Shown in pieces: positions 11,160 through 23,600 of a stretch of 64,000 nucleotides of DNA (its first letter is position 1; every line of letters begins with the position of its first letter). The position numbers and the translations under genes were made by a program. The notes below the pieces were generated by a model, which worked only from the letters and a program-made list of their open reading frames with translations, was not told where the DNA came from and made no database searches. This stretch comes from Bolinopsis microptera (Eukaryota; Ctenophora; Tentaculata; Lobata; Bolinopsidae): assembly GCF_026151205.1 (NCBI RefSeq), contig NC_087077.1, forward strand, positions 8,671,983 through 8,735,982. Direction: 5' to 3'.

Positions 11160-14100
11160 CTAGCAAGATCCAAGCCAGGGGGTCCAGACTCCACCGAACA
11201 GGGCAGGGTGCGAGGCTGGATCTTTATTAAGCTTCCTTGGTGGGATTGTCTGAAAGAAAAAGTTGGATAATATCATGATATCATCACATCACTGCTGTTC
11301 CCATAAAAATAGATCAAGTTATAGTACAATTAATTGAGATGTTAAATTAGTAAAGACAAAGTCATAGTTTTTAGTAGTTAACCAATAAAATCAAAAAATT
11401 GTATGTATCATTCACACACAAACTTACCCTGTTTTGATAAAAGTTCAGTCTCTTCAACATTGTTGTCGCAATATCGGGATTAGCTTCTGATACTTCATTT
11501 TTTTCTGCCGGGTCTGCCTCAACGTCAAACAGCATAATCTGAGGTCGGGCAGTTTGAAGGTGACTTCAGACCTAGTTAACAATGCATGGTTCTATTATCG
11601 ATCTTGTTCACTTGTAAAGCTTGAATTAATGAACTTTCAGTTTTAATTCATTAAAATAAATGTTTTAATTTTGCTCTTGAAATACATATAGTCATCGTCG
11701 GCATACAGAATAAACACGTCCTCATATAATAATATACTCTCCCTCGACGAAGAATAACAACAAGAATTTCGCCGCGGTTAAACCACGCACGATCAATTTT
11801 CCCTACTATGTACTTGTACCATTATGGCATTAATTCTTTTGAGTGAAAAGTGTGACTGGAAAAAAGTGCACCATATTTACATACTATGTTTTTTATAAAT
11901 GAGAGGGATTCGTGCATGGTAAAAATTGACGATTTATTTGACCAATGCAGCGCCGCGCATCAACAATAAATGAATCCAGAAAATTGCGGAAAATAACTTT
12001 GCGAAGGAGGAATCTCACTGTAATTAATTAACACATCAACATGGCTAGCGTCGCGCGCAGCATAACAGACGCTTCTTATATACTTGATTATAGGGGAGTG
12101 GTCTATATTGCGAAGGAGCAGACTTTTGTCGTCATCGCAGGTCCATCGGGCCACCTCATATATCTAAACCCGATTACTTATTCCCTACGATCTTTTTGCC
12201 TTCGGCAAGAGTAGGGAAAAAATCACTTACAGAATGAGGTCCTTGAAAGTAGTACTGATAATTCTGGTCTTCGTAAAGATCCCGGTTAACTCTGGGAGGA
12301 GGTTTCCATCCACTTATACCGGGGTTACCTAGGTGGGGGGAGGGAATTAGTAGTGGTGGAACAACCTTGCAGTCCCAGTTATATGGCTTATACTGTCAGT
12401 TCATTGAGGGATATTGAGGGGTGGTCATATAACCTTTTCTTTTAGTTTGCCAGCAAAACTTCCACATACGAGTAGAGGACCTTTCATAATAATTAAAGGA
12501 TTCGGACATAATTTATGAATTCTATAACTATAAGTGTGCCTGAAGCTGAATTCAATTAGGGTTTGATGTAGTACCTTAATTCTCAAAAATTTGGGCGACA
12601 AAAAATTTGAGCGGGCCTCTCGCCCAAATTTTTTGCAGACCAAATTAATTGCATAAATCTTTTCCGTCTGCTAAATTTTTTGCTAACCAAACTTTTGGCA
12701 TTTGGCCTGTGGCCCTGAAATCTATAGAAAGATGGCTTTTTCTTCATATCCAAGTGAAATAATATTTGAAATTTTAGTTTTCTAATCTGTCATTCATGGC
12801 TTGACCAAGTAAAAAGGCTTATATTTTAAATGAATAGAAATAACTGGAATAGCTAACAGCTACTAATAAAACAAATGGCTAGAGGTACGGATAGCTAGAG
12901 ATTTAAACAAGATCTGCAAATGGATTATCATCCACCGTAAAGTCTGATCTACAAGCATCAGTTATACCCGACTTCTCAAAGCCTTTCCTTATGTCATCTG
13001 GCCTCCCTTTTAAATATACAAAAAGTTCGTTGATCCAACGAGCGTGTACTTCACGGATCACTGTCAAGCGGGTATCAATTTTCACATTGTCTGATGAAAC
13101 TCCTCCATTGAGCTGACACACTATGTTTTTCGCGTACCAATCTTCATACTTATTGCGCATGAATTTCTTAGCCAGTCCATTGATAGATATGTCCAGGGGC
13201 TGTAGATGATGGGTCATATTAGCTGGAACTTTCTGTAGGATGCAGTTGTTGGCTGTCATCAGATCTTTTAGTGTCTGTGTGTGTTGGGCCCGAAACACAT
13301 CTGATATCAGTAGCGCTTTCTGCTCAGGGTTGTTGATGGAGGCTCGAACTGATTCTATGTGGGTAAGAAGGATTTTCTCAAAGAACTGGACACTGGTCAA
13401 ACCTTTCGACCATCTGGTGAGGCGTCATAATGATAATTGTATGTGAAAGGGGTATGATAAGATATGCTGAGTGTAAGTAGACTAAACTATCTGATTGAGA
13501 GACTAAATATCACTATTGTATATCTATCATTTTGTACTGTGCCATCATCACTGTATTTTTTAGTAGTTACTGGGCATATCGTAAATTTCATAATGTGAAA
13601 CAACTCAGACTACCACCTACATGCTTAAAATTGAAAGCAAAATGACTGGAATAATAATGAACTAAGGCAAATATCTAACTGAAATTTTAGTGGAAAATCG
13701 TTCATTTTTCGAAGAATTTGTGCCCAAATTTTCGGTCGCCCAAATGAGTTCAAATTTTCTGCCCAAATTTTTCGGGCTCAAATAAATCGTGCTCAATATA
13801 ATGGCACACAAATTTTTGGGAACTAAGGTATATCTATGATCACAACTCTGACCGTGATATAGCTTCCAAGGTCCCCATCTTAGAGCAGAGTTCTTAGAAA
13901 TAGGGTCGATGTTTACAAGAAACTCTGCTCTGTTACTCTTTGCTGCCCCAATTATCGCATCCCACTGGTTAACTCCATCAATGTCTCCCAAGTCAGGACC
14001 TGGGAGTAGAGGTGGCAGTTCATGATCAATCACCTTGCTTGGTGACTGGTGTAGAGGTAATTATTTTAATAATTCAGATGAGCTGATGCCGAAGTTGGGA

Positions 14101-17100
14101 CAACTTTCCGGGATGGCGCTGTTTTCTAGGGTACAGCTCCCAAGACAAAGTTAGGACTCTGCACAGAATTTTGCATCAGAGGATCGCAAATTTGACTTCA
14201 GCAAAGTGTGAACGTAGCGTTAAACGAGGGATAAACAAATGAACGTTTAAAATTTACCTGTACACTCATGGTTGGTGGGTTCTGGACCACATGCAGCCAA
14301 GTGGGTAAGAGTGGGTAACCAGTCTGTAATATGGAGCATCTCCCTGTTATACAATCCAACTGAATAAGGGAAATTATTCAGGCGGTCAATCAAACTATGA
14401 AAGGTATGCTCTTACTATTGAAAATTGAAGTTATCCGAACTTTTTCGGATTCCCACTTTAAAACGTTAATATCAAAACACAACAATAAACGCCCTGGTAA
14501 TATTTCTGGGAGAGGGAGTTATAGCAGCTACCTGGAATCAAGGGAGAGTGGATGAAGGAGCTAGATCTGATCCCTCCCTCCCAGTAGGAGGCTTTACCTC
14601 CTCTCAGTGGGTAGTTCACCTGAATGATTTTAACTGAGGTGCTCAATGTGGTTAAATAATTTAACCACGTTTAGCATTTTAAATTGTAATTCTATAATAA
14701 TAATAAAACTTTATCTTTAACGGATGGAATGTTTTTTACTTCACATTCGAATTAGAAACAATTATTACTCGAATACGTTCGTCATCTAAAAGCTATCAAC
14801 AACATCATCGGACTTTTTTTTGCTTCAATGATTACTGACCTGACCAATTCCTTTACTTCCCACTGCTCCCCCGTTGTCACTGAAGAAGATAAATATCGTA
14901 TTTTCCCACATTCCAGACTGTTTTAAAGCTTTCACCACCACCTGGGTAGTGTGTGAAATGTGATTGTTGATTTGTTAAATTTAATAGATCTTATGAAACA
15001 CCACAAATCGTGCCTAGCTGCAGATTTGACACTTAGTATATACTTATACTAGTGTAACCCGTGCCTACGACCGGGACTTCACTATTGCAGTTGAATTGCA
15101 AAAGTATATACTTGTTATGAACTCTAGAAGTATATACTAGAAGGATGGAATGGTAATACTCGGTCTGGCCGCCTGGAAGCCCATAGAATTCCAGTTCAGA
15201 AACCGAGAAAGGAGGTGCGGCTACTGATGAGAAGCCTCCTTAAAGTTAATTTGGGTTAGAATCGACATCTGGGTCCCTACTCTCGCACAATATTGTTCTC
15301 AATTTTTTGTTGTGTTCCACAACTTTGATTATGGGACATTGTTATTTTTCACTACGTCTAAAAAATTAAATTTTAATCTTTAGTCACGTAAATAATTATG
15401 TTATTTTTTATACATCAACTGATTTATAAATTATCTTACCTCAGCAGCATCGTCCATAGCAGTTACCATTGATAGAAACCTTCTTCTTTTACAGTTAAGC
15501 TCTATTCCTTTGTACATCTGCAATAGGAAAGTTATTTTATCAGCATTTCTCTATCGTATTTAATTTAGATTAGAGTGTAACAGTATACTTGACTAACAGT
15601 ATACTTGACTAATGCTATCAGATGGACCGTATGGGTAACGCCAGCGGCGGAGAGACGACAACATCGCCCTCCGTAATGTTTACCTCAGCTACAGGACGAT
15701 CCCTGTTTGCTACACTCCTCATCAGCTTCGCCACCTTTAACATACGTGGCCTCGGTTCTTGTGATGATCCAGACGACATCCACAGCAAACGGGAGCAACT
15801 GGGTACCGATTGTCTACGGTACGGCATAGATATCTGCGCTATTCAGGAGACTAAGGTTGTAAAACCGGATTCTTGCAGTCTTAGCAACGGATACAAACTC
15901 TTATTGTTTGAGCAGAAAAATGGCCGGCACTATGGACTCGGTTTTGTTATCAGTCCCCGATTTATTGACTATGTGGTATGCTGGAACAGTATCAGTGATC
16001 GAGTAAGCTTTTTGGAGTTTGGACCTAGAACTCCCTACAAAATCTGGAAAATTTATCAAATGTAGGGTGGTCAATGTATATGGGCCACACAAGAAACTTG
16101 CAGAAAATGATCAACAACTGTTGATTAATTTCTACGGCCAAGTTAGGGACGCTCTAAACGTCCCTGCTAATGTTGAGATATTTGTTTTGGGGGATTTTAA
16201 TTCAAAGTTGGGAAAAATGACTACTTCAGATAAGGACTTTGGTTTTGGTCGTTTCATGGGTAAACATGGTATGGGTTTGCGCAACGATATGGGGGGAAAA
16301 CTTGTTAGACTTGTTATCAGAATTTGACCTCTTTGCCTCCAACACTGGTTTTTATCATCCTGCTCGACATACGACCACCTACACTGGCTGGAGGAAGGAC
16401 TGGAGTGCCGGGCGAAATAGTAAAAAGACGATCCCGGTCTATTCTCAGATCGATTTCATCCTGTGTCGGAGTAGGTCGAAGCCAATGCTACAAGATTCTA
16501 GTTCTTATGCAGGCACTTTGACATACTCTGATCACAGATTTGTTGTCACTAGAGTAGACTTTAAGGACATCTGTCTTTGCTATAAACGCCACTCCAAGAC
16601 ATCCTTAAAGTTCAATACCTCTGAACTCACCTCGAACCCCACCATTCAGGTGAAATATCGTCAATCCTTAGATGATAACTTAAGTAACACTGTTTCTGCT
16701 CTGGATCCAAATTCAGACTTGAATGGCTTACTTGAGTCCATAAAGGATGCTGCAAAATCGTCAATTGGTGTCATCAGACACAGGAAACGTAATCACAGCG
16801 ACGATGATGAGGTGAAAAACTTATCTAGCCAGCGTTACTTGTTGAGACAGCAGCTTAATGATAACCAGTCTTTAGACAGAACCTCACTTAGATCATCTAT
16901 TAACTCCTCGCCCACTAGTTAAGCCATTCACTAGTGAAGAAATCGGATCAGCTGCCAGAAGTCTCAAAAATGGTCGAGCTAACGGCCCAGATGGAATTCC
17001 TAACGAGCTTCTCAAGTATTCTACTGGATCAGTACACAGACGTTTTGCAGACATTATCAATAGAAGCTTCGAGACCAATTCCTACCTTGACCCCATTGGA

Positions 17101-20100
17101 CAGGCAAACATTACCCCCTTACAGAAGCCAAATAAGCCCATTGGTCCAGTGAAGAATCTACGACCCCTCACTCTCTCAAATGCTGTTAGAAAGATTCTTT
17201 CAATGGCAACCTTGAAGAGAATTGAGAATAAAGTCAATGCCTTCACTGGTCCATGGCAATGTGCTTACAAGCAGGGTAGATCATGTGCTGACATTGTATG
17301 GTGCCAGCGTGTGATGTTATCAGTTGTCCAGAGGAAGAGGTGGGAATACCATCGTATGGGGATCGATATGTCTAGTGCCTTTGACACTATACGACGATCT
17401 ACCATCCTCGATCTTCTTGTTGAGTGTGGCTGTGATGATGACGAAGTCCGTTTGGTAAGACTTTTGCTTTCCAACACCAAGCTCAAAGTCAATATCAACG
17501 GTACACTGTCTGCTGAATTCCAGAGTTTTCTCGGTGCATTCCAAGGTGACTGTCTGTCTGGATGTTTGTTCACACTTGTCTTAGCGGGTGCCTTGCGTGA
17601 CCTCCGTAACAGGCTTGAAACTGCAATGAATAGGCCTAACCCACCTATCACCGATATCGGTCTTCCACTTGACAGTGAGTATGCTGATGATATCGACTTC
17701 AATGATGAAGATGAGGACAATTTGAGGGAGCTGTTGCCTACTGCAACAGAAGTCCTTAAAGATTGGAATCTCTTCGTTAACGAAGACAAAACTGATTTCA
17801 CTCATGTGTACTTAGCTGAAAAGGGAGCTAAAGACGATCAGGGTAAGCCAATTGCAGGGAACGAGCTCTGGAGAAAGAGTATCACGCTTGGCTCCATGCT
17901 TTGTAGTAAGGAGGACATCTCTAGAAGGATATGTCTGGGATATGCCGCGTTTAACAAATACAAGAAAGCTTGGAACCATAAGTTCCCTTTGAGCAAGAGG
18001 CTTCTGTTGTATGAGGCTCTGGTAGTATCCGTTTTAATGTACAATTCATCTTGCTGGGCTGCCCCTAAATCAGTATTGGAAAAACTAGATATTGCTCACA
18101 GACGTCATCTGCGATCAATTTTGAATTACAAATACCCTCACATCATTTCCAACAAGAACTTGTATAAACGCTGCAATAGCGAACCATTGTCAGCTAAAGT
18201 GGCTCGTAGTCGGTGGAGGATGCTCGGACATGTACTGCGTGGGCCTACAGATGGTCCAGCCTATTCGTCGCTTGTTTTTGCTGTTAACACCTTACAGCTT
18301 CAAGGGTGGCGTGGAAGACCGCAGTCAAACCTTTTCTCACTGATTCTACACGACCTTAGTGTTCGAAAATTATCGTTAAATAATTTATGTGATTTAAACA
18401 ATTTAACTTTAATCGCTCAGAATAGAGTTAAATGGAGAAGTATGCAAATTGCATGACTTTTGTTTGAGAAAGATTAGGGGACAGAAATGTTTACTTTGTT
18501 TACTATCTGTTTCTTAGAGCTTTTGTTTATATATATATATATATAAATGAGCTGAGAATGAGACTGCATGCTCGTACAATTTAAATACTGCCTTATTTGA
18601 CCGGACATTGCGTGAACGGACATTATTTTGTATGATATTTTTGGGCTTTTTTCTTTCAATAATAACGATAATTTTCCAATCGACTTTCAATACAGTAAAC
18701 AAGAAAATTAGTTGTTAAGCAGTGAAACTTTTGATACGAAGAAATAAAAAAAGTTATCATATCCTGGACAATAAGTAGTGGCTAGGGCCGCCAGCGTCCA
18801 ATTAATGTCCGTTCAAGTAAAGTCCGATAAGGTATGTCTTTCCAGCAAAAAGGAAGCATTACATCATTGATCGCGATATCACTTTGAAAAGTTTTAACAA
18901 AGATTAGAGCACATGCCACATATAATACTCTAGTCACCTGATAGTGTTTCTCAAGAAATTCGTTAGGTCCATGAACGCTCTGCATAGCCAGGTATAGAAA
19001 CAGAGGTTTGCTTTGATTGTGGTCATGTACTACCTGTGTATTATCATTTTTGGCACTACTTCACAGAAATTTGATTTTGAGACTTAAGATTTTAGCTTTT
19101 AACAATATTTCAATAGATGTACAACCAATTTTATCGCTCGCCTAGCCATTTCATCGTGCTAGTGATTACTGATTCTATTGAATTTCCACAATATTGACTT
19201 GTACGGCAAACCTTTGCAGCTCGGTTAGCGTAAAGTATAGTAGAGTAAGTGCTTTTAGCAGACCAAAGAACCTCACTATTAACAGTTCCATTATCTCCAG
19301 GAGTATCCAACCTGTGATATTTCATCTATTAATGACAAACCACCATTATTTCTGATTCATGTCCTGAATGCCCAAAATTGCACAAATTTTTTGACAAGAT
19401 CATCTCATGATATTATGAGGTTCTTGGGTTCACCCACTTTCAGGATGAGAAGCATAAGATAATGTTGGTCCCAGGACTGAATATGTTCTGCTAGTCACTT
19501 TAACCAAGATCAATAATACTATACTATAACTCGACAACTTATATATAGTATTTACCAAATTAAACTCACCTGAAATCGAAACCATTGTGAGTAGTCTTAT
19601 TGTAATAACTTTCTTGTCCATTGTAGAACCCGTAGAACGAATCGAACCCTCGTTTAACAGGAGTCAGGTCCCAGGAACAAAAACCTAGGTGCCACTTTCC
19701 TACAGCATGGCAAGAGTACCCTAGCTCACTCATGTAGTTAGGGATTAATGTTTCGTTTGCCATGAGACCATACGGTTCGTTCTGTGGTTGAAGAATTAAT
19801 GGTGATGGTTAGACGAATGATAAGTTGTTTTAAGTGCTTCTGATTTTGGTTATCTTAGATAAGAACAATATTAAATTATCTGCTTGACCTTATCTAACCC
19901 AGAATTAGGTCGAGACTGAATATTGTAATGTGATATCATGCGAAATGCGAACTCACAGAGTAAATGTTGCCATGGTTGAGTCCCAGTCTGCTTGGATATT
20001 TCCCAGTCATCAGGGCTGCCCTCGTAGGAGTACAAGTGGATTGAACGTAGTGCCTGTCCAGTATAATCCCTGTTTCTGCCAGGGAGTTAAGTGTCGGGGC

Positions 20101-20627
20101 TATCGTTAAAGCGTCGTGCCATGGCACATCCCCCCAACCTGGGAGTGTCATCTTTCATGGAAATTATAGGGCTAATCTTAAAAATTAAAAGTTATATCTG
20201 GAGATCTAGTCCACGTTATTTGACTGGGCATAGTCATAGTGTGAACGGACATAATTCTGAGTAGTCATTAATATGAGCGCTTAAAAATCATCTGGAATTT
20301 TTCTTTTTTTCCGTTTACTCAGAAGAAATAAATGAGGATTGAGGAACTAAAATGAGGTACTTTTCGTACTTTTCAATTTAGCGTACATATTGATATACGT
20401 ACTTTACGTACTTCTCATCTACGTTGAGGAAGCCGAAGAAAGTGACTTTAAGGGCCTGATCCAACGTCCACGTATGACGTAATGTTCGTTCAAATGAAGC
20501 CCGATAAGGTAACTTATCGGATTGTTTTAATTGCAGGTTGAGTCAATCCTTCTACATACGGCATGATATAGTTGCGACGGGTTACGCCTACGGTTGCCGA
20601 ATCGCTTTATAATAACTCGTACTCCGT

Positions 20628-20659
<32 letters not shown>

Positions 20660-23600
20660 TAGACTATAGAGTACGCTATGTACCTTAATTCCCAAAAATT
20701 TGGGCGACAAAAAATTTGATCGGGCCTCTCGCCCAAATTTTTTGCAGACCAAATTAATTGCATAAATCTTTTCCGTCTGATAAATTTTTTGCTAACCAAA
20801 CTTTTGGCATTTTACCTGTGGCCCTGAAATCTATAGAAAGATGGCTTTTTCTTCATATCCAAGTGAAATAATATTTGAAATTTTAGTTTTATAATCTGTC
20901 ATTCATGGCTTGACCAAGTAAAAAGGCTTATATTTTAAATGAATAGAAATAACTGGAATAGCTAACAGCTACTAATAAAACAAATGGCTAGAGGTACGGA
21001 TAGCTAGAGATTTAAACAAGATCTGCAAATGGATTATCATCCGACATCCACCGTAAAGTCTGATCTACAAGCATCAGTTATACCCGACTTCTCAAAGCCT
21101 TTCCTTATGTCATCTGGCCTCCCTTTTAAATATACAAAAAGTTCGTTGATCCAACGAGCGTGTACTTCACGGATCACTGTCAAGCGGGTATCAATTTTCA
21201 CATTGTCTGATGAAACTCCTCCATTGAGCTGACACACTTAGTCTGGTCAGTTATGGATATTTACCTGCATTTCATAGTAGAGGGCTGAAAATTTTTTTGG
21301 GGGCTCTCAAAGGTCTTAAGAACCGAAAAAACTTCGGAGCCCTAAAATTCAGACTGGGAAAATCGCCCATTTGGCCACGCCCATTTTTGGTACCAAAATG
21401 TCCAGGCGCAATCTGAGTGAAATATATATATAATGTCATTCCTAACATGTTAGGGGTCTAAATCTATGTATTTTTGCACGACGAATCGATTGGCAAGGTT
21501 CTTAAAGCTCTAAAACACTTATTTTTTGCAAAACACTGAATAAATAGTATTTTACGCGCCAAATTTTTCAGTCAAAAAAAAAAAAAAAAAAAAAAGTTTT
21601 ATTTGTCCCAATTTTGAAATCAGAATTGGTTCAAAAATGTTAAAAATTGAATATCTGGTCAGGGGAAAAGTGAAAATCCGTTGGATTTAAAGGATAATAA
21701 GAATTTAGCAACAGAAAATAGTAGTTAGGACCCCCACAAACATAATAAGACTTGTCCCCAATTTTTTATGTCACGGCAACACCACTTTTTACCACTTTTT
21801 ACCACATTCTTACCACCTTTCTGGTTTGCCAAATATCTTTAGTTGTGAACGTCGTAGAAGGTTGCAAATTAATCGAGGTTGTTCATCTCATCAAGGAGAA
21901 AAACCTTTGTTAGAAAACTTTTTAGGTTGGACAATCAGCCAATTGGATGATTACCAATTAGCTAATTACCAAAACGATTGATAATCTATAATCAGACCGA
22001 GTTGCACTTTTTGTCACTCTTGCAATAGGCCCGGTATTATAGGGAGGTATAGGAAACAAGTGTAAAATATATACATTATAACATCCACTGTTGCTTTTTT
22101 GTATTGCCGCTTCGTTTGCTATGCAAGATACCTCAAATCACTAGCCCATATTATGTCAAAGTCAGGGTCGGGATAGAGTAGGAGGTAGCATTCAGAGTTC
22201 AGAGGTTGCTAGAAATAGCTAGATTCAGAATGAACTGGTGTGGTGCTGGTATGGAGGTAGCAGATCGTAGCTTAATCAAATGAAGTTCTTATGAAAACGG
22301 GGAACTGGGAAGCTAAGGCTTGTTAAGACCCAAATGATGTTTGAATCTGTCCTGATAGATCCAGTGAAGAGCGAGCAGCGAAGAATTTGGTCACTGACCT
22401 AAAGAAGAAGAGGGCTAAAGTCTAAACAGACTCATCTCGATCACTAAATTGGGTACGGGAAGGTCTGGAGCCGTGATAAGAATTACGAACATTTTTCTCG
22501 GCTTCTTTTAGTAATTATGAATAACTAAGCGGAAAGGGCTGAACCTGAAAAAGGTAAACCACACAATATAAGAGTTTCATAATTAATTACAGTACAGCCT
22601 TATCAAATTCCACATAAAGAAACAGCACAAAACTAAAAGGACCATTTGAGATCAAAGCGAATTACCTGCTGTACTATAATTTTATTGATTGCAATGATTA
22701 AAACCTCTCTATACTATCAATCTTGCCAATCTATACCGGGTACCTGAATGTACTGGGCCTCTTCTTTGCATCTATAATTAGACCGAGTTGCACTTTTTGC
22801 CACTCTTGCAATAGGCCCAGTATTATAGGGAGGTACAGGAAGCAAGTGTAAATATACCTTACAACATCCACTGTGGCTTTTTTGTATTGTGAATGTGCAT
22901 GCCGCTTCGTTTGCTATGCAAGATACCGCAAATCACTCCCATATTATGTCATAGTCAGGATAGAGCAGGAGGTATCATTCAGAGTTCAGAGGTTGCTAGA
23001 AATAGCTAGACTTAGAATAAACTGGTGGTAGCTGGTTGGTGCTAGCATGGAGGTAGTAGAACATAGCTCTTCACGAAGTTACATTGGAGTTAGTTATTTT
23101 AATGGCCAAAGAGTGCTGGAGCTAAAGTTACTTAAAGTTGAAGGGCAGTGCAAACCACGGCGGAGTCAGGGACACAGAGCTACAGTACAGGAGTACTGCA
23201 AAAGAACAGTGGAAGTGATATAGTCTGCAAAATTAAAACGTCGAAGAAGGAGATAAAATTGTGGCTGCAGAGGAGGAGAGGAGCAGGAACCTGATTGTGT
23301 TTGGGTTGAAAGAAGAGCAGGAAGGAGGGTTTCCTGCTCAGGTATTTTTGGAAGAGGTGGGGTGAGAACTTATACCCAAGCGACAAGGGTGGGCTGGAAG
23401 CGACCAGGTACAGCTATCCGACCAATAAAAATCACCGTCCTGAACTTAACAGCCTTTCATCAGATTTTGATGAAAACAGGTAGACTGACACAGCCTTTTC
23501 AGATCCAACCAAACCCTTGAATCGACCACTTTTCCACAAGAATAACTTCATGGTATCTTCTTATCACGGCTACAGACCTTCCCGTACCCAATTTAGTGAT

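Noticed and set aside
16239-16922. Separate gene between two LINE frames
   Set aside because: Its product carries the endonuclease motifs that continue the neighbouring frames; it is one frameshifted LINE.
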